49,979 nucleotides of DNA from the NCBI GenBank assembly GCA_046727955.1, contig JBKPDO010000026.1, positions 1 through 49,979 on the forward strand, in the 5' to 3' direction. Source of the stretch: DASVXQ01 sp046727955. GTDB taxonomy: Bacteria > Actinomycetota > CALGFH01. Positions 39,950 to 48,093 of this stretch are shown one piece after another. The notes beneath the pieces were generated by a model. The model saw only the letters and a list, made by a program, of their open reading frames with translations. It was not told where the DNA came from and ran no database searches. Position 1 is the stretch's first letter. Each line of letters opens with the position of its first letter. Both the position numbers and the translations under genes were made by a program.

Positions 39950-40840
39950 TCAGAGGTTGCGGGGGTCGTCGTCCGGCGGCGGCTCCTGCGAGAGGAAGCG
40001 CTCCAGCTCGGCGGCGATCTCCTCGCCGGAGGGCACGCGCTGCTCCGCCCCCTCTTCGACCATGTTGCGGATCTGGTCGACGAACTCGGCGATCTGCGGC
40101 CGCTCCCTGATGGCCTGCTCGACCTGCTCGAGGTGCTCCTTGCTGGCGGCCTGGAGCTCGGTGGTGTCGATGGCCACGCCCGCCAGGCGCTCGAGCGTCC
40201 GCACCAGCTGGAACGCAGCCGGTGGGTGACTGCCGCCGGCGAGGTACGGCGGCACCCGCGCCCACAGGCCCATGGCGGGGATGCCGGCGCGGTGCAGGCG
40301 CTCCTCGAGCACGCTCTGGACGCTCGAGGCGAGCTCGACCACGGCGGGCACCGTCGCCAGCTTGCCCGCCAGGTCGGGGTCGGCCGAGGTGCTGACCACC
40401 AGGACCGGGTCGGTGTGCAGGGCGGGTGCCGGGAAGGCGCCGAGCCCGAACACCTCGGTGACGCCCAGCTCCACACAGGCCTCGGCGACGCGGTCCGCAA
40501 AGGCGTGCCAGCGGAGATCGGGCTCCGGTCCGGCCAGCAGCAGCGCGTCGCGCTGGCCGGCGACGGTAGTGCCGTGCAGCAGCTCGATCGGCGACCAGGT
40601 GACAGCTTCGATGCTGCCGCTGTCCAGCCGGACGAGCGGCCGGTGATCGCGATAGTCGAGCAGCTCGTCGCTGTCGAACTCGCCCAGCGCTCGGGCGTTC
40701 CAGCGCGCGCGGAGGAAGGTCATTGCCGTCTGGCCGGCGAGGCCGGCGTCGGTCCAGCCCGCGAGGTGCATGACCAGGAACGGCCGCTCCAGCGCCGGCC
40801 GCTCCCCGGTGAGCTGGAGCAGATCTGGTTGCGAAGACAT
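39950..40840 (-). CDS. PAC2-family (proteasome assembly chaperone-like) protein
   Basis: This 296-residue protein of the PAC2/DUF75 family is common in actinobacteria and archaea. Conserved blocks are PFLVMHLAGWTDAGLAGQTA, LVRLDSGSIEAVTWSPIELL, ALLLAGPEPDLRWHAFADRV, FGLGAFPAPALHTDPVLVVS and a C-terminal helical region (VEQAIRERPQIAEFVDQIRN). The role in actinobacteria is unsettled; a link to the proteasome is suggested by the family but no proteasome gene is in the window. The start is ATG 40840, with TACCCT at -12 to -7 and no ribosome-binding site, indicating a leaderless mRNA. Confidence 0.9.
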   Translation of the reverse strand: MSSQPDLLQLTGERPALERPFLVMHLAGWTDAGLAGQTAMTFLRARWNARALGEFDSDELLDYRDHRPLVRLDSGSIEAVTWSPIELLHGTTVAGQRDALLLAGPEPDLRWHAFADRVAEACVELGVTEVFGLGAFPAPALHTDPVLVVSTSADPDLAGKLATVPAVVELASSVQSVLEERLHRAGIPAMGLWARVPPYLAGGSHPPAAFQLVRTLERLAGVAIDTTELQAASKEHLEQVEQAIRERPQIAEFVDQIRNMVEEGAEQRVPSGEEIAAELERFLSQEPPPDDDPRNL

Positions 40841-40870
40841 ACCGGCAGGGTACAGCCGTAGGCGTAACGT
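40841..40870. promoter_or_regulatory. 30-bp divergent leaderless promoter pair
   Basis: Between two divergent ATGs there are only 30 bp. TACCCT lies exactly at -12 to -7 of the PAC2 ATG and TAGGCG exactly at -12 to -7 of the MFS ATG. Neither gene has a ribosome-binding site. Both transcripts would start at the A of the ATG, which is common in actinobacteria. Confidence 0.55.
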
Positions 40871-42202
40871 ATGGGCGTGACGGTTGCCTCTCGCTCCTCC
40901 GGTCCCACCCGAGTCTCGCCGCTCCGGCCGTTCCGGCACCGGGCCTTCGCGGTCATCTGGGTGGGCGCGTTCGTCTCCAACATTGGAACGTGGATGGAGA
41001 CCGTGGCCGTCGGCGTCTACGTCACCCAGACAACCGGTCAGGCCGGCTGGACCGGCACCATCGCCGCTCTCGCCTACGCGCCGACGGTCCTGCTGGGCCC
41101 GCTCGGCGGCGCCCTCGCCGACCGCTTCGACCGCCGCCGCTACCTGATCACCATGACCTTGGTCCAGACGCTGCTCGCCGGCCTGCTGGCGCTGCTCGCG
41201 GCCAGCGGCCACCTGTCCGTCCCGCTGGTCGCCGTGATCGTGCTGCTGGAGGGCTCGACCGTCGCCGTCTACCTGCCGGCGGTGCAGGCGATGATCCCCG
41301 ATCTGGTCGATTCCGAGGACCTCTACGGCGCCATGAGCCTGGGCTCGGCCCAGTTCAACCTCGGCCGCGTGGTGGGGCCGGCACTGGCCGGCGTGGTGAT
41401 CGCCACCGGCGGGCTGGCGTGGGCGTTCTGGCTCAACACCGTCAGCTTCGGCGCGGTGCTCGTCGCCCTCACTCTCATCACCGTGCCGCCGCTGCGGCAC
41501 AAGGGCCAGCAGGTGGCCCGCATCTGGCGCACGGTCGCCGAGGGCGTCGGCGCCGCCAGGCGCGACCCGGGCACCCGCACCGCGCTGCTCCTGCTCACCG
41601 CAACGACCTTCCTGGTCTCGCCGTTCATCGGGCTGGTGCCGGCGGTCGCGATCAAGGTCTTCCACGAGGGCGCTTCGGGCACGTCGACGCTGGTGACCGC
41701 CCAGGGGGTGGGCGCGGTCTGCGCGGCGCTGGCGGCGGGGACGCTGGCCGCCCGCATGGGTCGCCGCCGCCTGCTGGTGACCGCGTTCCTGCTGGTGGGG
41801 CCGCTGGCGGCGGCCTACGGGCTGGCTCCGGCCTTCCCGCTGGCGGTGGCTGGCATCGCCGTGCTCGGCTTCTGCTACCTGAATGTCCTGTCGGGCGTGA
41901 GCACGGTGTGCCAGCTGCGCGCTCCACGCGAGCTGCGCGCTCGCACCGCCAGCCTGTTCATGCTCGGCGTCGGCGGCGGGCATGCGCTCGGGCTGGTGGT
42001 CCAGGGCTGGCTCGGCGACCGGGTCGGCCTGCCGCTGGTGACCGCGGTCGGGGGTCTGACCCTGCTGGTGATCGTCGCCGGCACCCGCCTGCTCCGTCCC
42101 GCGCAGCTGGCCTCCATGGAGGCACCCAGCCAAGCGACCGCCACCGGCCCTCACGCGACGGCCGCGGCCGCGGCCGAGCCCGAGGCCGCCGCGGGCTCCT
42201 GA
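40871..42202 (+). CDS. MFS exporter (EntS/DHA-like)
   Basis: The protein has 443 residues and twelve membrane segments. The MFS loop motif GALADRFDRRRYL lies between helices 2 and 3 and its counterpart GTLAARMGRRRLLV in the second half. The block FNLGRVVGPALAGVVIATGG fits the MFS_3 family (EntS, MefA-like exporters). The C-terminal ~35 residues are Ala/Pro-rich and non-conserved. The substrate is unknown; siderophores, macrolides or other small molecules are typical. It faces the ABC operon across 112 bp. Confidence 0.9.
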   Translation: MGVTVASRSSGPTRVSPLRPFRHRAFAVIWVGAFVSNIGTWMETVAVGVYVTQTTGQAGWTGTIAALAYAPTVLLGPLGGALADRFDRRRYLITMTLVQTLLAGLLALLAASGHLSVPLVAVIVLLEGSTVAVYLPAVQAMIPDLVDSEDLYGAMSLGSAQFNLGRVVGPALAGVVIATGGLAWAFWLNTVSFGAVLVALTLITVPPLRHKGQQVARIWRTVAEGVGAARRDPGTRTALLLLTATTFLVSPFIGLVPAVAIKVFHEGASGTSTLVTAQGVGAVCAALAAGTLAARMGRRRLLVTAFLLVGPLAAAYGLAPAFPLAVAGIAVLGFCYLNVLSGVSTVCQLRAPRELRARTASLFMLGVGGGHALGLVVQGWLGDRVGLPLVTAVGGLTLLVIVAGTRLLRPAQLASMEAPSQATATGPHATAAAAAEPEAAAGS

Positions 42203-42314
42203 CCGCTGCGGGTAGAGGGCCCCGCCCGCGGCGTTTGGGTTCGGCGCTGGCGCGGGGCGCGAGGCTTGTTGTGGCCCCGGGTGTGGTCCCCGCCGGCCCC
42301 CGCCGACCCCGCGC

Positions 42315-43046
42315 CTACGGCAGGTCCATGCGGGCGAGGCGGCGGCGGGCCAGGCCAAGCGCGACGAGGGTGACGACGAGCGCGAGCAGGGTGGCGCTCA
42401 CCGGGCCAAGCCTGGCGTTGAGCTGCGGCCCCCCGCCGCGGTCCAGGATGGCGCCCAGCACGCCCTCGACGTAGCCACGCACCGACAGCGACGAAGCCGA
42501 CGGAGCAACCCCGACCACCCCTCCCTCCCACAGCAGCGCGTACACCAGCCCGACCAGCAGCGCGCGCGAGACCAGCAGCGACAGCAGCAGCCCCAACGCG
42601 CAGTAGGCGAGCGCGCCCACCACCGTCGCCACCAGCACGCCCTCCAGCAGGATCGTCGAGCCCGCTCCGCGGGCCGCAAGAACGTGGGCGACCAGCTCCG
42701 ACGGCAGCAGTACCAGCAGCGTGGCGAGCACCGCGGCCAGGTACTCCGTCCCGAGCACCGACCAGCGCGGGATGGGCTTGAGCATCAGGTTGGCGATGGT
42801 GCCGCGGCGCAGCTCGGTGCCCAGCGCCGCGGTCGAGAAGGTCAGGCTGACCAGCGGCAGCAGCACCGGCAGGGTCAGGTTGCGGAACAGATCGAAGCTG
42901 AACACGGTCGGGTCTTGTCCGGAGTTGGGCGCCAGCAGCGACGGCAGCCACAGCGGCAGGGCGACCAGGACCGCGACGATCGGCAGCCGCCGCCCGGCGA
43001 GCAGCTCGCCGAGAGTGAACCGGAGCAAGGCGCGGTTGCGTCTCAT
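42315..43046 (-). CDS. ABC-2 type permease (second exporter pair)
   Basis: This 243-residue membrane protein has six hydrophobic segments, such as LPVLLPLVSLTFSTAALG and LLVGLVYALLWEGGVVGV. It has the ABC-2 feature ALGTELRRGTIANLMLKPIP, where the coupling helix meets the ATPase. It is the last gene of a four-gene minus-strand operon and its ATG overlaps the stop of the preceding ATPase gene (ATGA). The substrate is unknown. Such ATPase-permease pairs in actinobacteria are often called ABC-2 or bacitracin/daunorubicin-type exporters. Confidence 0.88.
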   Translation of the reverse strand: MRRNRALLRFTLGELLAGRRLPIVAVLVALPLWLPSLLAPNSGQDPTVFSFDLFRNLTLPVLLPLVSLTFSTAALGTELRRGTIANLMLKPIPRWSVLGTEYLAAVLATLLVLLPSELVAHVLAARGAGSTILLEGVLVATVVGALAYCALGLLLSLLVSRALLVGLVYALLWEGGVVGVAPSASSLSVRGYVEGVLGAILDRGGGPQLNARLGPVSATLLALVVTLVALGLARRRLARMDLP

Positions 43047-43987
43047 CTGCGAGCCACCAGGTAGCGGAAGACCTGCTCGAGCGACTCGTCGGTGGTGCGG
43101 ATCTCGCGCAGGCTCACCCCCGCGTCGTGGGCGAGCCGCGGCAGCGCCGTTGCGAACGCCTCGACCGACCGGGTGCGCGCCCGCAGGGCCTCGCCGTCGA
43201 TCTCGACCGCCACGGTGCTGGGCAGGCCGATCAGCCCAGTGGCGAGCTGGCGGGCGTCGCTGGCGCGCACCATGACGGTGCGTGGCTGGTCGGCCATGAG
43301 GTCCCGGATCGCGTGGAAGTCCCCGGAGGCGGCGAGCCTGCCGCCCACCAGCACCAGCACCTGGGACGCGAGCCGCTCCACCTCGGCCAGGATGTGGCTG
43401 GAGACCAGCACCGTCACCCCGGCGGAGCCGATCAGCCGGACCAGCTCGATGAAGCGCGCCCGCTGGCCGGGGTCCATGCCGGTCATGGGCTCGTCGAGCA
43501 CCAGCAGGGCCGGCTGGTGGACGATCGCCCCGGCCACCTTGGTGCGCTGCCGCTCGCCCTTGGAGAGCCCCTTGAGCCGGCGCTCGGCCAGCTCGGTCAG
43601 GCCGACCTCGGCGACGGCGCGCTCGGCGGCGGCGCCGGGGCTCGCGAGCCCCTGCAGCTCCGCCTGCAGGCGCACGTAGGAGCGCACGGTCAGCCGCGGG
43701 TAGAGCCGGTCGCCGTCGGGCACCACCCCGATCGCCCGGTAGAGGGTGGGGTCGTGCTGGATCGGCCTTCCGAACACCCGCACCTCACCCTGCGAGGGGT
43801 GCAGCAGCCCGCAGATCGCCTTCAGCGTGGTCGTCTTGCCGGCGCCGTTCGGCCCGAGCAGCCCGGTGACCCCGGGCCGCAGCTCGAACGACAGGTCGCT
43901 GACCGCGACCACGTCCCCGTACCATTTGGAGACGTGGCGCAGCTCTACCACCGCCTCGGCCCGCCCCGCCCCTTCGCCGGCGGTCAT
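43043..43987 (-). CDS. ABC transporter ATPase (second exporter pair)
   Basis: The protein has 314 residues with Walker A LLGPNGAGKTTTLKAICGLL, Q-loop region GVVPDGDRLYPRLTVRSYVR, signature LSKGERQRTKVAGAI, Walker B LLVLDEPMTGMDP and switch VLVSSHILAEVERLA. The C-terminal ~80 residues end in the DRA-type TTDESLEQVFRYLVARR. The signature reads LSKGE rather than LSGGE, which some ABC-2 exporters share. The start is ATG 43987, overlapping the upstream permease stop. It works with the permease at 42315-43046. Confidence 0.93.
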   Translation of the reverse strand: MTAGEGAGRAEAVVELRHVSKWYGDVVAVSDLSFELRPGVTGLLGPNGAGKTTTLKAICGLLHPSQGEVRVFGRPIQHDPTLYRAIGVVPDGDRLYPRLTVRSYVRLQAELQGLASPGAAAERAVAEVGLTELAERRLKGLSKGERQRTKVAGAIVHQPALLVLDEPMTGMDPGQRARFIELVRLIGSAGVTVLVSSHILAEVERLASQVLVLVGGRLAASGDFHAIRDLMADQPRTVMVRASDARQLATGLIGLPSTVAVEIDGEALRARTRSVEAFATALPRLAHDAGVSLREIRTTDESLEQVFRYLVARR

Positions 43988-45087
43988 GCTCGCAGCCTCG
44001 AGATCCGCCAGGACAGCAGCGCGGCGGCCAGCGCCGTAACGACCAGCAGGGCGACCAGGTAGACCCCTCCCCCGAAGCCGGCCTCCGCCGCCATGGAGCC
44101 CTGCTCCAGCGGCTCGCCGAAGACCCAGTCCACGAACCGGTTCACCAGCTCTGGCAGGGCGAGCAGCGTGAGCCAGCGCCGCCCAGGGAAGTCGGTGGTG
44201 AAGAAGACGATGCCCACCACGACGTTGGAGACCAGGAAGGTCCCGAGCAGCACGGCCACCGCGATGCTGCGCCGCTCGCTGAGGCTGGCGACCGCGAGCG
44301 CCACGCTGGCGTAGAAGATCGTCAGCACCGTGCCGGTGAGCAGGATCCGTCCCACGTCGGCGAGGTGGTCGCCGAGGTAATCGACGGCGCGCGGGGCGGT
44401 GAAGGTGTTGCCCACGAACAGCACCACCATGGGCAGCAGCGCGATCAGCGCCATCACGCCGAGCAGCGCCGCCGCCTTGGAGATCAGGTAGTCCGCCCTG
44501 CTCAGCGGCCGAGTGAAGTAGAGCGCGAGCACGTTGCTCTGCCGGTCGGGGCAGAGCAGCTCCGCGCCGGCGGTGGCCGAGAACAGCAACAGCACCAGCG
44601 AGACGATGCGCAGGTAGCGGCCGTAGCCGATGAGCTCGTCGGCGGCGTTGCCGGCCACCACGCGGATGCCGACGAAGGCAACCACCGGCCCGAGGGCGAT
44701 CACCAGCAGCCCCCACGGGACCACCTTGGTCTTCCAGGAGCGCTTCAGCCCGAGCGTGCGGCGCACGCCCGCCAGCACCAGCGCTTTCACCGATCGGGAG
44801 CGGCCCTCGCGGAGGCCGTCGTAATGCCGGTAGCCGCGGTCGTAGATCGCCCCGGCCGGTGCCTGGAGACCCCGACCCACCGGGACCCGACCCACCGGGA
44901 CCCGACCCACCGGGGCACCCCCTCGGGGTTCCCCGGACCCCTCCGGTCCCCGCGGTTCCCCGGACCCCTCCGGTCCCTGGAGTTCCCCGGACCCCTCCGG
45001 TCCCCGCGGTTCCCCGGACCCCTCCGGTCCCTGGAGTTCCCCGGACCCCTCCGGTCCCCGCGGTTCCCCAAGCCCTTGCGCGGTCAC
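43984..45087 (-). CDS. ABC-2 type permease with repeat-rich N-terminal extension (first pair)
   Basis: The protein has 367 residues. The C-terminal ~280 residues are a permease with six hydrophobic segments. It begins with the family motif GAIYDRGYRHYDGLREGRSR and includes ELLCPDRQSNVLALYFTRPL and VALAVASLSERRS. The first ~80 residues are a low-complexity cytoplasmic extension. It contains five to six GE(P/L)(R/Q)GPEGS units followed by three VPVGR units, encoded by near-identical 27-bp and 15-bp DNA repeats. GTG 45087 overlaps the stop of the upstream ATPase (GTGA), so the extension is probably translated. An internal start near the family motif is the alternative. Confidence 0.82.
   Translation of the reverse strand: MTAQGLGEPRGPEGSGELQGPEGSGEPRGPEGSGELQGPEGSGEPRGPEGSGEPRGGAPVGRVPVGRVPVGRGLQAPAGAIYDRGYRHYDGLREGRSRSVKALVLAGVRRTLGLKRSWKTKVVPWGLLVIALGPVVAFVGIRVVAGNAADELIGYGRYLRIVSLVLLLFSATAGAELLCPDRQSNVLALYFTRPLSRADYLISKAAALLGVMALIALLPMVVLFVGNTFTAPRAVDYLGDHLADVGRILLTGTVLTIFYASVALAVASLSERRSIAVAVLLGTFLVSNVVVGIVFFTTDFPGRRWLTLLALPELVNRFVDWVFGEPLEQGSMAAEAGFGGGVYLVALLVVTALAAALLSWRISRLRA
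44872..45066. repeat. coding tandem repeats in the ABC permease 5' end
   Basis: Two arrays are present. About 44872-44919 has CCCACCGGGACCCGA in three copies. About 44930-45066 has a 27-bp unit GGTTCCCCGGACCCCTCCGG plus seven bases, alternating between two variants (CCCCGC and CCCTGGA endings). All units are multiples of three and keep the frame. Confidence 0.85.
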
Positions 45088-46046
45088 TGGGTCACCCCGG
45101 TCGCCGGAACGGCTGGCCGCTCGGCCGCGACGCCACCAGAGGCCTCGGCCTGCAGGCGCAGGAAGGTCTCCTCGAGGCTCGGCGCCTTCGGGGTGAGCCG
45201 GCGCAGCGCCCAGCCGTGCTCCGCCGCCAGGTCGCGGAGCCGGTCGGCCGCGTCCGCCCCGCCCTCTACCTGCAGCTCGTCGCCGGCCTGGCGCACCCGC
45301 AGGCCGACCGCTTCGAGCGCCCGGAGCACCTCGGGGCCATTGTCGCCAAGCTGGACGGCGAAGCCGGCCTCGCTGCTCCCGGCGACCGCTCCGATCGGGC
45401 CCTGCACCAGGATCTGGCCGGCGTGGACCATCACCACCCGGTCGCAGATGCGCTCCACGTCGCCGAGCAGGTGGGTGGACACCACCACGTCCACGTCCAG
45501 CTCGCCACGGGCGCGGTCGATCAGGTCGAGCATGTCCTCGCGCCCCTGCGGGTCCATGCCGTCGGTGGGCTCGTCCAGCAGCAGCAACCGCGGGTCGTGG
45601 ACCAGGGCGACCGCGAGCTTGACCCGCTGCTGCATGCCGGTCGAGAAGCCGCCGATGGCGCGGTAGCGCTCCTCGTCGAGGTCGACCTGATAGCAGACCT
45701 CGCTGGCGCGCTCGCGCGCCGCTCGGGGCGGCAGGCCGCCGAGCTGGCCCATGAAGGCGACGAAGTCGGCGGCGGTCACGTCCGCTGGCAGGCAGGAGCC
45801 CTCGGGCAGGTAGCCGACGCGGGCACGCGCCGCGAGCGGATCGGTGGCCACGTCGTGGCCGAGCACCCTGGCCTGGCCCTGGTCTGGTGCGATCAGGCCG
45901 AGCAGCAGCTTGAGCAGCGTCGACTTGCCGGCCCCGTTGGAGCCGACCAGACCGGTGCAGCCGTGCTCCACCAGCACGTCGACCGATCGCAGCGCCTCGA
46001 CCGCGCCGTAGCGCTTGCTCAGGCCCTCGACCTCGACAACCGGCAC
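45084..46046 (-). CDS. ABC transporter ATPase (first exporter pair)
   Basis: The protein has 320 residues with Walker A LVGSNGAGKSTLLKLLLGLI, VGYLPEGSCLPADVTAADFV, signature FSTGMQQRVKLAVALVHDPR, Walker B LLLLDEPTDGMDPQGREDML and switch VVSTHLLGDVERICD. The C-terminal domain ends with the APSLEETFLRLQAEA type. GTG 46046 is chosen because the conserved domain begins there; AAAGGGGG is about 11 bases upstream. It is the first gene of the operon ATPase-permease-ATPase-permease, each pair overlapping by 4 bp. It is divergent from acuC. Confidence 0.93.
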   Translation of the reverse strand: MPVVEVEGLSKRYGAVEALRSVDVLVEHGCTGLVGSNGAGKSTLLKLLLGLIAPDQGQARVLGHDVATDPLAARARVGYLPEGSCLPADVTAADFVAFMGQLGGLPPRAARERASEVCYQVDLDEERYRAIGGFSTGMQQRVKLAVALVHDPRLLLLDEPTDGMDPQGREDMLDLIDRARGELDVDVVVSTHLLGDVERICDRVVMVHAGQILVQGPIGAVAGSSEAGFAVQLGDNGPEVLRALEAVGLRVRQAGDELQVEGGADAADRLRDLAAEHGWALRRLTPKAPSLEETFLRLQAEASGGVAAERPAVPATGVTQ

Positions 46047-46104
46047 GTGCGCGCAACCCCCTTTATGCGCCGGAGCGTTCAAGCCTATCTGGTTCTCGGG
46101 CGGG

Positions 46105-46110
46105 TAGGCT
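46105..46110 (+). promoter_or_regulatory. acuC: leaderless -10 element of acuC
   Basis: TAGGCT lies exactly at -12 to -7 relative to GTG 46117, and there is no ribosome-binding site. A leaderless transcript starting at the GTG is likely. Confidence 0.5.
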
Positions 46111-46116
46111 GGCGCT

Positions 46117-47259
46117 GTGACGGGTCCGGTGACGGTGGTCTGGGACGAGGGGCTCGCGGCCTACGACTTCGGGCCGCAGCATCCCCTGCGTCCAGCGCGG
46201 GTGCAGCTCACCATGGCGCTCGCGGGCGCGGCGGGCCTGCTCGGCGAGGCGCGCGTGATCGGACCGGCGACGCTGTCGGGCGCCGACCTGGCACGAGTCC
46301 ACTACCTCGACTACCTGGCCGCCGTCAAGGCCGCCAGCGAGGACGGCCGGCCGGTGCCTGAGCACGGGCTCAGCGTGGGCGACAACCCGCCCTTCGTCGG
46401 CATGCACGAGGCCGCCACGCTGGTCTGCGGCGCCACCGTGGCGGCGGCCGGCGCGGTGCTCGGCGGCGGGGCCGCCCACGCCTTCTCGCCCGCCGGCGGC
46501 CTGCACCATGCGATGCCCGGGCGCGCCAGCGGCTTCTGCATCTACAACGACCCGGCGGTGGCGATCGCCTGGATGCTGGAGCAGGGCGTGCAGCGGATCG
46601 CCTACGTCGACGTGGACGTCCACCACGGCGACGGGGTCCAGGTGGTCTTCGCGGACGAGCCGCGCGTGCTGACCATCTCGGTGCACGAGTCGGGGCGTTA
46701 CCTCTTCCCGGGCACAGGTTTCGCGCACGAGGTCGGCGAGGGCGCCGCGCGCGGCTCGATCGCCAACCTGCCGCTGCCGCCGTCCACCACCGACGACCTC
46801 TACCTGCCCGCCTTCGACGCGGTGGTGCCGGCGCTGCTGCGCTCGTTCGAGCCGGAGGTGCTGGTCACGCAGCTCGGCTGCGACACCCACTACACCGACC
46901 CGCTGGCGGACCTCGGTCTCACCACCCGCGCCTACACGGAGCTGGCCGGGCGGCTCCACGACCTTGCCCATACCACGGCCGGGGGGCGCTGGCTCGCCAC
47001 CGGCGGGGGCGGCTACCAGTGGGCGGCAGTGGTCCCCCGAGCTTGGTGCAGCTACCTCGCCGAGATGGTCGGGTCCAGGCTCCCGGGGCAGTTGCCCGGC
47101 GCCTATCTCGCCGAGGCCCGGGAGCGCTTCGGCGTGACGATCGACCCCCGCACCGCCGACGAGGTGGTGGCGCTCCGCTCCGAGCACCGCGACCGCGTCG
47201 AACGTCAGATTGGCACTGCGCTCGAGACAGTCCGCATGCTCCACGGCATCCGCGCGTGA
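46117..47259 (+). CDS. acuC: AcuC-type class I lysine deacetylase
   Basis: This 380-residue member of the arginase/histone-deacetylase superfamily resembles AcuC, which deacetylates acetyl-CoA synthetase in Bacillus. Catalytic features are AGGLHHAMPGRASGFCIYND (the paired active-site His), YVDVDVHHGDGVQ (metal-binding Asp and His), TQLGCDTHYTDPLADLGL (metal Asp) and ATGGGGYQ. The region around LTISVHESGRYLFPGTGFA is also conserved. It probably removes acetyl groups from metabolic enzymes. The start is GTG 46117. It is followed on the same strand by the putative phosphatase gene after 66 bp. Confidence 0.93.
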   Translation: MTGPVTVVWDEGLAAYDFGPQHPLRPARVQLTMALAGAAGLLGEARVIGPATLSGADLARVHYLDYLAAVKAASEDGRPVPEHGLSVGDNPPFVGMHEAATLVCGATVAAAGAVLGGGAAHAFSPAGGLHHAMPGRASGFCIYNDPAVAIAWMLEQGVQRIAYVDVDVHHGDGVQVVFADEPRVLTISVHESGRYLFPGTGFAHEVGEGAARGSIANLPLPPSTTDDLYLPAFDAVVPALLRSFEPEVLVTQLGCDTHYTDPLADLGLTTRAYTELAGRLHDLAHTTAGGRWLATGGGGYQWAAVVPRAWCSYLAEMVGSRLPGQLPGAYLAEARERFGVTIDPRTADEVVALRSEHRDRVERQIGTALETVRMLHGIRA

Positions 47260-47325
47260 GGCGGGGACGCTGGATCCCTCCGCTACCATGAGTAGCCAGT
47301 CCAATGGAACTACTGGGAGTGCAGC

Positions 47326-48093
47326 ATGCCCGAACTGACCCGCGACGAGCTCGGCCGGCACCTGGTGGCAACGAGGATCGCGGGGTCGGTGCAGACCCCG
47401 GTGGCGGACGTGCTGCGCAAAGCCGAGCGGGTCGCGGCGGGCGACCCAGAGCACTGCTTCGGGCTCTCCGGCATGAGCCGCTACTCGCCCGACGACGTGC
47501 TCGACCAGATCAGCGTCCAGTTCGGCTGGACCTACACGGAGGGCGAGCCGCTCACCGGGCCCACCTACATAGACCCCGACCTGCTGCTCGAAGAGCTGGA
47601 CCGGGCGGCGGACCGACTCGCCAAGGCGGCCAGCCGCGGCGAGTCGGTGCTGTTCGCCAGCGGCCACCCGACGGGAGTGCTCTCGCTGCACCAGCAGCTC
47701 TGCGCCGCGCTGCGAAGCGCCGGGGCCAAGGTGTCGCGGCCCGCGGACGGCCTCGCCTTCCGCTTCGGCGAGCACCGCCGCCAGGTGCGCTACGTCCAGC
47801 ACGTGGCGGTGCTCGCCTCCGGCGCCAACCTGTACCACACCCACGACGCGCACCCGATGGAGCTGGTGCTCGACCAGGCCGGCGAGGTCGACCTGGTGGT
47901 CGGCGACCACGGCTGGGCGGGCGCCGCGGCGGAGCGTGGCATCGACGTGGTCTCGCTCGCCGACATCAACGACCCGGCCCTGCCGATGGCCAAGGCCGAG
48001 GGGCGGGCCGCCGTGGTCCTGCCGATGGACGACAACGTCCTGCCCGTCCACTACGACCCGGTTGCCGACTACCTCACCTCGAGCCTGTCATGA
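47326..48093 (+). CDS. actinobacterial putative phosphatase family protein
   Basis: This 255-residue soluble protein belongs to a family that, as far as I recall, is labelled phosphatase in Streptomyces genomes; I cannot verify activity. Conserved-looking blocks are TRDELGRHLVATRIAGSVQT, SVLFASGHPTGVLSLHQQL, NLYHTHDAHPMELVL, LVVGDHGWAGAAAERGIDVV, LADINDPALPMAKAEGRAAV and PMDDNVLPVHYDPV. The His and Asp clusters suggest a metal site. GGGAG lies before the ATG. Its stop overlaps the ATG of the Clp1-like kinase gene (ATGA), so the two proteins are made together. Confidence 0.7.
   Translation: MPELTRDELGRHLVATRIAGSVQTPVADVLRKAERVAAGDPEHCFGLSGMSRYSPDDVLDQISVQFGWTYTEGEPLTGPTYIDPDLLLEELDRAADRLAKAASRGESVLFASGHPTGVLSLHQQLCAALRSAGAKVSRPADGLAFRFGEHRRQVRYVQHVAVLASGANLYHTHDAHPMELVLDQAGEVDLVVGDHGWAGAAAERGIDVVSLADINDPALPMAKAEGRAAVVLPMDDNVLPVHYDPVADYLTSSLS

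Noticed and set aside
39950..42358. 802-codon minus-strand frame opposite the MFS gene
   Set aside because: The PAC2 protein starts at 40840; the rest is antisense to the MFS transporter, with Gly/Arg/Gln-rich nonsense.
46063..48051. 662-codon frame antisense to acuC and the putative phosphatase gene
   Set aside because: The plus strand has clear catalytic motifs; the antisense product has no fold features.
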